Source of the DNA: Streptomyces sp. Je 1-332
GTDB lineage: Bacteria; Actinomycetota; Actinomycetes; Streptomycetales; Streptomycetaceae
Length of the DNA stretch: 64,000 bases
Direction: 5' to 3'
Assembly: GCF_040730185.1 (NCBI RefSeq)
Contig: NZ_CP160402.1
Span: forward strand, 62,001-126,000
The stretch's first letter is position 1. The number at the start of each line of letters is the position of its first letter. Under the pieces are notes generated by a model, which worked only from the letters and a program-made list of their open reading frames with translations, had not been told where the DNA came from and made no database searches. Both the position numbers and the translations under genes were made by a program. Positions 32,798 to 39,782 of this stretch are shown one piece after another.

Positions 32798-34818
32798 CCG
32801 ACCAGCTGCTGACCGGCTCCGCCGGGCCTGCCACGGACCGCACGGTCGTCGGCGAGAACCTCTCCCTTCCGCTCTTCCGCACCCTCTCGGGCGTCCTGGC
32901 CGGTCATCCGTACCTCAAGGTCGTCGTCGACCGCGTCGAAAACACCTGGCACCTGCTCGACACCGCCGCGCACCCCTTCCACGTCAACTACATCGCCACC
33001 CGCGTCCTGGGCATGGAACTCGCCGCACTGGACGCGGATCTCGACGCGTTCAACGCCTCCGTCTACATGGACCCCGAACGCCGCTTCCTCCTCGGCGTGC
33101 TGTCCCTGCACACCGAGCAGGACCCGGAGGGCCGCGAACGCACCTTCCTCGTCCTGGAGACGACCGAGGCCGACACCATGCACGGTGAACTCCTCGCGTA
33201 CTTCCACCAGTTCGTACGCGCACGCGTCGACGGCAGACTGCCCGTGCTCCTCAAGCCCGCCAACCACGGGCAGGAGGAGGAACTGGCGGCGATCAGCGAA
33301 CTGCTCGTGCCGCGCATCCTGAGCCACGAGCTCTTCGGCTCCAGGACCCGAACGCCGCTCAACCCCGGCGAGGCCACCGGGCGGTTGCGGTACTTCCGTA
33401 CGCACGAGGAGTACGCGGCGGCGGAGGCCGGGCTCGGCTGGGCGGACATCGTGGCCATGCCGTGCCTGCCGGACGACGTTCCCCGGGTGGCCGGATTCCT
33501 CAACACCGCCCCGATCACCCCGCTTTCGCACACCAACGTCCTCGCCTCCGGCTGGGGCATACCCAACGCCATCGTGCGCGACCTGGAACAGCTCGTCGAG
33601 AAGGACCAACTGAACGGCGCATGGGTGCGCTACCGGGTGCGCGAGGACGAGATCTCCCTGGAACGGCTCGACCATGAGCCGGCCCTGCAGGCTCCGGCCT
33701 GGCACCAGCAACGCATACGCCTCGAACCACCCCTGCTGGAGGACGCCCCCGTCCTGGCCCTGCACCGGCTGCGCAGCACCGACCGGGACCGGTACGGCAC
33801 CAAGGCGGCCAACCTCGGCGAGCTGCACCACGTACTCGACAGCCGTACGGCCGACCTGACCACCTTCTACGGCCGGCCCCGTCCGCCGCGCGAGGACCTC
33901 TACGGGCACCTCGCGGCGCGCCTGGGCCTGCACACACCCTCCCCGGCCGAACTGCGCGCCGGTGCGGCCGACTTCGTGGCCACGACGGTCGGCGCCCCGG
34001 AGGGTGTCGCGCTCCCCTTCGCACTCCAGCAGCACTTCCTTGCCTCCTCCCCCGCGCTACAGCAAGGCATCGGCAAGCTCAAGATGGCACTGGAACTCGA
34101 CGCCACCGACGTCCTGGACTCCCTCTGCCTGCAACTCCAGCACCTGATCCGGAACACTCCCGTCCCCGAGTCGGTCACCCGGCAGATCAACCAGGCGCTC
34201 CCCGCCGCCGCGGCCTCGCGCCGGCGCCTGGTGGTGCGCTCCTCGTCCAACGCCGAGGACCTTCCGGGCTTCTCCGCGGCGGGCGTCTACGACTCCGTCA
34301 CCACCGTCCACGGCACCGGCGAACTCATGGAAGCCGTACGCCAGGTGTGGGCCTCCGTGGTGTCACCCCGCAGCGTGCGACTGCGCCACCAGGTCGGCAT
34401 CTCCCTGGACGACACCTACATGGGCGTGATCATCCAGGAGTACGTGCCCGCCTCTCTGGGCGGTGTCCTGGTCACCTGCAACCCGACCCGCCGCGAGGAC
34501 TTCCGCAACGTCTACCTCAACTGCTCCCCCGGATCCCCGGAGCAGGTGGTCGACGGCACGGTCATGCCACAGCAGTACCTGTACAACACGGTGGAGGGCG
34601 GGGGCCGCACCGTCGCCCTGGGTTCCGGGGGCGAAGCCCTTTCCACCGTCAGCCGCGCCCGGCTCGCCGACCTGTCCCTGACCGGGCGGCTGCTGCAGTC
34701 CCATTTCAGCGGGTCACACTCCGGTGGTTCGGAGGTGGACAAGCCGCTGGACATCGAGTGGCTGATGACCGAGCGGGGCGACTTCCGTCTGGTCCAGATC
34801 CGCCCGTACGCGCTGTGA
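32794..34818 (+). CDS. Dikinase-like protein (PPDK_N ATP-grasp after a His domain; glucan-water-dikinase order)
   Basis: 674 residues. From about residue 334 (YGTKAANLGEL) to the end the protein is a PEP/pyruvate-dikinase nucleotide-binding domain: VVRSSSNAEDLPGFSAAGVY (480-499), EYVPASLGGVLVTCNPTRRE and the closing DIEWLMTERGDFRLVQIRPY. Upstream, ITPLSHTNVLASGWGIPNA (241-259) resembles the swivelling phosphohistidine site, with H246 the likely phosphate carrier. In PEP synthase the His domain follows the ATP domain and a PEP barrel ends the protein. Here His comes first and no barrel exists, as in glucan water dikinases. Residues 1-230 are not recognised and may bind the acceptor. It is the middle gene of a coupled three-gene operon. 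Confidence 0.8.
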   Translation: MTDQLLTGSAGPATDRTVVGENLSLPLFRTLSGVLAGHPYLKVVVDRVENTWHLLDTAAHPFHVNYIATRVLGMELAALDADLDAFNASVYMDPERRFLLGVLSLHTEQDPEGRERTFLVLETTEADTMHGELLAYFHQFVRARVDGRLPVLLKPANHGQEEELAAISELLVPRILSHELFGSRTRTPLNPGEATGRLRYFRTHEEYAAAEAGLGWADIVAMPCLPDDVPRVAGFLNTAPITPLSHTNVLASGWGIPNAIVRDLEQLVEKDQLNGAWVRYRVREDEISLERLDHEPALQAPAWHQQRIRLEPPLLEDAPVLALHRLRSTDRDRYGTKAANLGELHHVLDSRTADLTTFYGRPRPPREDLYGHLAARLGLHTPSPAELRAGAADFVATTVGAPEGVALPFALQQHFLASSPALQQGIGKLKMALELDATDVLDSLCLQLQHLIRNTPVPESVTRQINQALPAAAASRRRLVVRSSSNAEDLPGFSAAGVYDSVTTVHGTGELMEAVRQVWASVVSPRSVRLRHQVGISLDDTYMGVIIQEYVPASLGGVLVTCNPTRREDFRNVYLNCSPGSPEQVVDGTVMPQQYLYNTVEGGGRTVALGSGGEALSTVSRARLADLSLTGRLLQSHFSGSHSGGSEVDKPLDIEWLMTERGDFRLVQIRPYAL

Positions 34819-36269
34819 GCGCGCGACGTGGGCGTCCGCGCACCGGCAAAGGGGCGGGCCACGGCCTGACGGACACCGCCCGCCGGATCATCCGCCTCAA
34901 CTACGGCTTCCAGCTGCTGTTCAACTTGCTGTGGTGGATGCCGGTGTTCTATGCCTACCAGAAAGCAGCCGGGCTCTCGGACGGGCAGATCTTCGGCATC
35001 CAGAGCATCTACTACGTGGCCTTCTGCCTGTTCGAGATCCCGACCGGGCTGATAGCCGACCGCATCGGCACCCGCAACTGCCTGCGGGCCGGCGCGGTGG
35101 TCATGACGGCGGCCAACCTGGCTCCGGTGGTCAGCGCCTCGTACACCGGCTTCCTCGTCCACTTCCTCGCCATCGCCGCGGGCCGCTCGCTCACCTCGGG
35201 TGCGGCAAGCGCCTATCTGTACGACGGGTTGCAGGCCGAGCAGTGCGACGAGCATTACCTGAAGGCAGAGGGCACCGCGCGGGCCCTGGGGCTTGCGGCC
35301 AAGGTCGTGTGCTGGCCGCTGGTGGGGCCCTTGATGTCCGCCGCCCATGCGGCCCCCTACGTCCTCAGTGCCGCCAGCGCGGCGGGTTCCCTCGCCTGTG
35401 CCGTCGCGCTGCCCCGGCTTGCCGGAGCGGACGGCGGCACCGGGAAAGCGGCCGAGCGGACGAACGGCGGGCGCAGAAGCGGCGACTTTCTGCGCGACGC
35501 GGGCTCCGCTCTGCGCTGCGTCGCCTCCTCACGGTGGCTGGCCCTGGTGATGGTGCAGGGCGTGGCGGTCTTCACGCTGTCCCGCATCTGCCAGGTCAAC
35601 CTCTTCCAGCCGATCCTGCTGGACCACGGCATCGCGGAGACCTCGCACGGCGGAGTGCTTGCTGCGATGACGGTGGCGGAGGCGGTGACCTCGGCCCGCC
35701 CCCAGTGGCTCAGCCGTCGCCTGACCCCGGTCGCCTGGGTCTCGGTCCTCAGCCTCGTGCTCGCGGCCACCCTTGCGGCCATGACACTCGGCGGCCCCTG
35801 GGCCGTGGTCACACTGCTCTGCCTCTTCGCCGCCGCCGCCGGCTTCGCGTACCCGGTTCAGCGCAAACTCGTGAACGACGCGGTGCCCGCACACGCCCCG
35901 CGCGCCACGCTCCTCTCGGTCGAGAGCACCGTGGACCGTGCGGTGTGCGCACTGGCCGCGGTGGCCGCGGGCGCCTATCTTTCGGCGGGACACCTGGACG
36001 CCCTGCTGTGGCACAGCGCGCTCGCGACGGCGGTGCTGCTCGGAGCCTTCCAACTGATGCTGCGCAGCGGGGTGGTGAAGCGGGGCCCGGTGGCCGCGGC
36101 CCCGGGAGCACCTTCGGCCCCGACCGGGAGTGCGGACACGACGGACGCGGACACGTGCGCCCCGACCGCCTGCACTGCCCCGGCGACGGAACCCGGCAGG
36201 GATGCCCTGCACGACGCGGGCGACGCGGACCGGCTGACCGGAGGTGGAGGCCGCAGGCCCCGGGGCTGA
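34815..36269 (+). CDS. MFS transporter of the ATP-grasp/dikinase operon
   Basis: 484 residues from GTG 34815, which overlaps the dikinase stop (GTGA). About eleven to twelve hydrophobic helices, beginning RIIRLNYGFQLLFNLLWWMPVFYAYQ; motif-A-like FEIPTGLIADRIGTRNCLRAG lies after helix 2. A charged central loop (ERTNGGRRSGDF) separates the halves. The long C-terminal tail is Ala/Pro/Thr/Asp-rich and cytosolic. As the last gene of the operon it probably exports the product or imports the substrate of the two ATP-dependent enzymes, as BacE does for BacD's product. Two hairpins follow. Confidence 0.85.
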   Translation: MSARRGRPRTGKGAGHGLTDTARRIIRLNYGFQLLFNLLWWMPVFYAYQKAAGLSDGQIFGIQSIYYVAFCLFEIPTGLIADRIGTRNCLRAGAVVMTAANLAPVVSASYTGFLVHFLAIAAGRSLTSGAASAYLYDGLQAEQCDEHYLKAEGTARALGLAAKVVCWPLVGPLMSAAHAAPYVLSAASAAGSLACAVALPRLAGADGGTGKAAERTNGGRRSGDFLRDAGSALRCVASSRWLALVMVQGVAVFTLSRICQVNLFQPILLDHGIAETSHGGVLAAMTVAEAVTSARPQWLSRRLTPVAWVSVLSLVLAATLAAMTLGGPWAVVTLLCLFAAAAGFAYPVQRKLVNDAVPAHAPRATLLSVESTVDRAVCALAAVAAGAYLSAGHLDALLWHSALATAVLLGAFQLMLRSGVVKRGPVAAAPGAPSAPTGSADTTDADTCAPTACTAPATEPGRDALHDAGDADRLTGGGGRRPRG

Positions 36270-36278
36270 CACGCAGCC

Positions 36279-36343
36279 GCGGAGGGGACCTCCGCCTCCC
36301 CCGCTGCCGTACACACCCGCGAACAGTGCGTCCGGCAGCGGGG
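36279..36343. terminator. Two hairpins between convergent genes
   Basis: GCGGAGG (36279-36285) pairs with CCTCCGC (36289-36295). CCCCGCTGCCG (36299-36309) pairs perfectly with CGGCAGCGGGG (36333-36343). They lie between the stops of the MFS operon and the convergent HAD-like gene, so they can end transcription from both sides. Confidence 0.55.
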
Positions 36344-36372
36344 ACACGCTCCACGCTCCTCATGAACTTCGG

Positions 36373-37011
36373 TCAGCGGGAGCGGTCGCCGAGGAACTCG
36401 ATCAGCCGGACCGGGAAAAACGCGGGCCGGTGGGGCCGGGCGACCTGGTACGCCACGTAGCCGAGCGATGCCGCAACATGGGTCTCCTCGGCCGTCTCCG
36501 CCTGGTAGACGACCCGGCAGCGGCCCGAGTCACCCTTCGCGCGCTGCCAGAGGGCGGGAGCCGGTTTGCGTTCCGCTTCCGTCCGGGGGGTGTAGATCCG
36601 GTCACCGAAGTCCTTCCAGGCGAAGGGCGCGGAGCCCACCCACGTGGCATCGACCTCCTTCTTCAGCCTGGCGGCACGCTCCTCGTCGGTCGTGCCCCAG
36701 GAGGACGGGACATTGGTGATCAGGCCGATGCTGATGTGGCGTTCGCGCAGGGCTCGCAGATAGGTGGCCGCACCGGCCTGATAGCTGGTGCTGCCGTCCT
36801 CGGCGGTGTGCACGAGGGTCTCGCCCAGGTCGAAGTACACGATGGGGCAGTCACGTTCGGCGCTCAGCCGCGCGACCGAGGACGTCGCCGTGGCGCCGCT
36901 CGCGTCCGCGGGCACAGCCACACTCGCCGTGGCGCAGAGCATGGTCGACGCCAGGGCCGCACCGAGCGTGATGCTCGTGCGGACCGAGCCCTTGGAGGCG
37001 GATCTGTACAT
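36373..37011 (-). CDS. Secreted HAD-like protein
   Basis: 212 residues from ATG 37011, preceded by GGAGAAGG. A signal peptide (SITLGAALASTMLCATASVA) predicts export. The mature part has a HAD-type motif I, IVYFDLGETLVHTAEDG, with a second acidic position replaced by Gly. Motif II is LITNVP, and a motif III Lys lies in ERKPAPALW. The last motif (YQAETAEETHVAASLGY) lacks the usual Asp pair. The altered motifs mean phosphatase activity is uncertain. Exported HAD proteins are unusual; the role is unknown. Confidence 0.75.
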   Translation of the reverse strand: MYRSASKGSVRTSITLGAALASTMLCATASVAVPADASGATATSSVARLSAERDCPIVYFDLGETLVHTAEDGSTSYQAGAATYLRALRERHISIGLITNVPSSWGTTDEERAARLKKEVDATWVGSAPFAWKDFGDRIYTPRTEAERKPAPALWQRAKGDSGRCRVVYQAETAEETHVAASLGYVAYQVARPHRPAFFPVRLIEFLGDRSR

Positions 37012-37315
37012 GGCGTCGTCGCCCTTCTCCTGGCGCACCACGAGGGTGCGCTTATGTCCAGTCCATGACAGGCAGTTGCCGCATTCCATGCGTTCCATGC
37101 CGTCGGCTGCCTGTCTGGAAGTTCCCTCAACGCTTCGGCGGTCTACCCCGCTCTACCCGTGAACACCACGTGTCACTCGGCTCCCAGACACCGCCCTTGA
37201 ATCCCACGTGATCGCGTCGCGTGACCGCATCCGCCTCTCGGTCGTCACGAAGCCGCCATGAGCTTGTCACGTACGGGCTGGAATGGCGGTCGCGCGACGG
37301 ACGGTTGTGGTGAGT

Positions 37316-38233
37316 ATGACCATCGGAGTAGCGCTCTCACTTCAGAACCGAGTCGACAGCACGGTGCAACTCGCGCGGGAGGCCCACGAGGCCGGACTGC
37401 GCTCCGCGTGGTTCGGCCAGACCTTCGCGTACGACTCCCCCATGCTCGCCGCGATCGTCGGCCGCGCGGTGCCGGGACTCCACGTCGGCACCGCGGCGAT
37501 CCCGGTCTTCGGCCGTCACCCCCTGCCTGTCTCCAGCCAGGCCCAGACGGCCCAGGCCGCGACCGGCGGCCGCTGCCACCTGGGCCTCGCGCTCGGAACG
37601 AAACAGCTGACAGAAGCGGCCTTCGGCATCCCGCACGAACGCCCCATCGGCCGACTCCGCGAATTCCTCACCGCTTTGCGCCAGTTGCTGGAGACGGGCA
37701 CCGCCGATTTCCACGGCGAGCTGCTCACCGCCACCACGCCCCTGTCTGCACAGGTGCCCGGCGCCGATCCCCCGGTGCCGATCCTGGTGGCCGCCATGGG
37801 CCCCCAGGCACTGCGTGTCTCGGGTGAACTCGCGGACGGCATCCTGCCGTTGCTGGCCGGCCCGCGCGCGCTGGCCGAGCACATCGTCCCGGCCGTCAAC
37901 GCCGCGGCCGAAGCCGCCGGCCGACCCGCTCCCCGGATCGTGGCCTTCGTGCCCGGCGTCGTCACCGCCGATGCCGAGACGGTACGGGATACCGCGACCG
38001 CGGCTCTCTCGTTCTACGAGCAGTTTCCCTCCTACCAGCGTGTCATCGAGCTCTCCGGCGCCACCCGAGCCGCCGACCTGGCTGTCATCGGCGACGAGGA
38101 GCATGTCGCCGCCGAGGTGCACCGGTACAGAGAAGCCGGGGCGACCGAGGTGGTGTTCACGTCGACGGAGCTCGGCGGCCAGGCGGACCGCCGTCGTACG
38201 TGGAAACTGCTCGGGGAGCTGGCGAGCGCCTGA
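37316..38233 (+). CDS. F420-dependent LLM-class oxidoreductase (TIGR03564-like)
   Basis: 305 residues from ATG 37316; ATG 37283 is in frame but adds a basic stretch without family similarity. The luciferase-like TIM barrel is read from MTIGVALSL, LAREAHEAGLRSAWFGQTFAYDS, HVGTAAIPVFGRHPLP, GRCHLGLALGTKQ and PVPILVAAMGPQALRVSGELADGILP. The last motif is the typical cofactor-phosphate loop of this class. Members use F420 (or FMN) to reduce or oxidise unknown metabolites. No pathway partner is adjacent. The 270 bases upstream hold no gene. Confidence 0.88.
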   Translation: MTIGVALSLQNRVDSTVQLAREAHEAGLRSAWFGQTFAYDSPMLAAIVGRAVPGLHVGTAAIPVFGRHPLPVSSQAQTAQAATGGRCHLGLALGTKQLTEAAFGIPHERPIGRLREFLTALRQLLETGTADFHGELLTATTPLSAQVPGADPPVPILVAAMGPQALRVSGELADGILPLLAGPRALAEHIVPAVNAAAEAAGRPAPRIVAFVPGVVTADAETVRDTATAALSFYEQFPSYQRVIELSGATRAADLAVIGDEEHVAAEVHRYREAGATEVVFTSTELGGQADRRRTWKLLGELASA

Positions 38234-38414
38234 GGCGCTCCGATGGGCCTACCCGCTCAGCCGGCGTCGGCCGGGCGGGAGCCGGGAGCGTGCCCCGGCA
38301 GCGCGATGCCTTTCAAGTAGCGGAACGTGCCGCGTGCCAGATGATGCGCATGCCATGGCCACCGGGGTCGTTGCCCTCAGGGACACACCTGCGCCACTCA
38401 GGGGGGCGGCGTCT

Positions 38415-38545
38415 CCCCGAGGGGCACGTTTTCCCCGAAGAAGACAACGTCCGTGCTTGAGAACTCCGTCGCCACAGGTCGAACACGCCACCACCCGGAA
38501 CTCGCAAACCGCTTCGTCGGGCACGTCGACGTCACAAGTCCCCTG
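38415..38545 (-). pseudogene. Sirtuin (Sir2) fragment
   Basis: The minus strand reads DVPDEAVCEFRVVACSTCGDGVLK, then after a frameshift DVVFFGENVP. This is the zinc-binding second Cys pair and the adjacent PDVVFFGE motif of Sir2-type NAD-dependent deacylases. The catalytic His and NAD site are absent, so it is a small remnant. The rest of the 38234-38737 gap contains no supported gene. Confidence 0.55.
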
Positions 38546-38737
38546 GGGGCTCGGTGGAATTGAGGGGGCCGGGCGCGGCGGCGTCATGAATCGTGCACAG
38601 GCGGGCGGTCACCACCATGCGCTGGTTCCGCGAAGGGCCCCACCAGCCCGCCCTGCGCTGAGGCTCGCGCTGCACGCGGCCTGCCCTGCCCAGCCGCGTC
38701 CGTCGCGGAATTCACCGGCGGTCGCTAGTGTCGGCCC

Positions 38738-39157
38738 ATGTCCAGTCCTGGAGATGTGCCGCCGGAGATCCTGAACCGGTTGCGGTCGATCTGTCGACAG
38801 CTGCCCGAGGCGTACGAGGAACCAGCCTGGATCGGCGTGCGCTGGCGGATCCGTACGCGGACGTTCGCCCATGTCTACACGCCGGACGTGGATCGCCACC
38901 CGCTCTACTCCTCGTATGCAGCCGCGGATCAGGAGCCGGTCGTGATGACCTTCCGGGTGCCCGCCGACGACCTGCTCGGCCTGACCGCCGGTGGGTTCCC
39001 GTTCCTCCGTGCCGGCTGGGGCCACAACGTCGTCGCCGCCGTCCTCGGTGACCACACCGACTGGACCGAGCTTGCCGAACTGATCACCGACAGCTACCGC
39101 GAGATGGCCCCGAAGTTCCTCGCCGCCCAGGTCCCCCTCCTGCCACCGATCAGCTGA
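38738..39157 (+). CDS. MmcQ/YjbR family protein
   Basis: 139 residues. ILNRLRSICRQLPEAYEEPAW, GVRWRIRTRTFAHV and the late VLGDHTDWTELAELITDSYREMAPKFLAAQV are the pattern of the YjbR/CyaY-like fold, often annotated MmcQ/YjbR DNA-binding. The function is not established in actinomycetes. It is probably a monocistronic cytosolic protein. Confidence 0.8.
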   Translation: MSSPGDVPPEILNRLRSICRQLPEAYEEPAWIGVRWRIRTRTFAHVYTPDVDRHPLYSSYAAADQEPVVMTFRVPADDLLGLTAGGFPFLRAGWGHNVVAAVLGDHTDWTELAELITDSYREMAPKFLAAQVPLLPPIS

Positions 39158-39276
39158 CTGACGGGAACCCGGCCGCCCGCCACACCACGCACTGCGCGTG
39201 GACCTTGGGTCACCACGACACCCCGAGACGCGGGTGACCCGACCATCCGATACAGCACGGCACCACCGAGTTGTGG

Positions 39277-39362
39277 TCACAGCATTCGGTCGACCAGCCC
39301 GTCGACGTAGTCCGGGGTGAGCTCCATGCCGAACAGGACGCGGATGTACATCGGGGCAAGGC
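39277..39362 (-). pseudogene. C-terminal fragment of a TetR regulator, paralogue of 19234-19812
   Basis: The reading PMYIRVLFGMELTPDYVDGL then VDRML and TGA differs from the C-terminus of the TetR at 19234-19812 (PMYIRVLFGMGPLTRGYVDGL) only slightly. Only the last 27 codons remain, so it is a scrap left by recombination or transposition. It sits next to a transposase fragment. Confidence 0.6.
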
Positions 39363-39429
39363 AGCTCGCGCCTCACCACCCGCTGGTACGACCACCAGCA
39401 ACACCCCACCCACCGCTGGCACACCCGCC

Positions 39430-39525
39430 TGACTGCCCGGACCCGAAGTCGAACTTCAAGGGCAATAGCCGCCAGGCGCTGCCCTGGTGCAGGAACCACA
39501 GGATGCCCTGCAGACTCCTTTTACG
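39430..39525 (-). pseudogene. IS5-family-like transposase fragment
   Basis: Minus-strand LQGILWFLHQGSAWRLLPL and FDFGSGQSG resemble the N-terminal part of IS5-type transposases (the ILxxLxxGxAWxxLP...FGSGxTxWRR pattern). The rest of the transposase is absent. Together with the TetR scrap it marks a recombination edge just downstream of the RHS gene. Confidence 0.45.
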
Positions 39526-39539
39526 ATCCCTTACCGGAA

Positions 39540-39671
39540 CTACCGCCTATTTCTCCTCACCAATCCGATGATCATAATAATTGCCAAAATGACCACTACA
39601 GCCACAGCGGCCACTTGACCCGCCACCGGCCAGCTCTGCCCGTTTCCACCCTTTGCTATCAAAATTTCCAT
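39540..39671 (-). CDS. 43-residue single-pass membrane peptide downstream of the RHS gene
   Basis: ATG 39671 follows GGGAGA by five bases, and the frame ends at TAG 39542-39540. The peptide starts MEILIAKGGNGQSWPV, then has one hydrophobic helix (VAAVAVVVILAIIMIIGLV) and a basic end (RRNRR), so the C-terminus should be cytosolic. The local base composition is far richer in A+T than the surroundings. It lies 111 bases after the RHS stop, on the same strand, with a perfect inverted repeat between. Position suggests a partner or immunity-like role, but this is only inference. Confidence 0.55.
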   Translation of the reverse strand: MEILIAKGGNGQSWPVAGQVAAVAVVVILAIIMIIGLVRRNRR

Positions 39672-39712
39672 ACGAATCTCCCAATTTCTTGCACATGTAG
39701 CCGATCGATATT

Positions 39713-39754
39713 CCGCGTATTGTGGACCAATTCTGACAGGCCCACAATACGCGG
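39713..39754 (-). terminator. Perfect 13-bp inverted repeat after the RHS gene
   Basis: CCGCGTATTGTGG (39713-39725) and CCACAATACGCGG (39742-39754) are exact reverse complements with a 16-base loop. It lies between the RHS stop and the small membrane-peptide gene. It could end or attenuate RHS transcription, or be an operator for the peptide gene. Confidence 0.5.
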
Positions 39755-39782
39755 TGAAATATGCGCTTTTCTCAGTTGAGGC

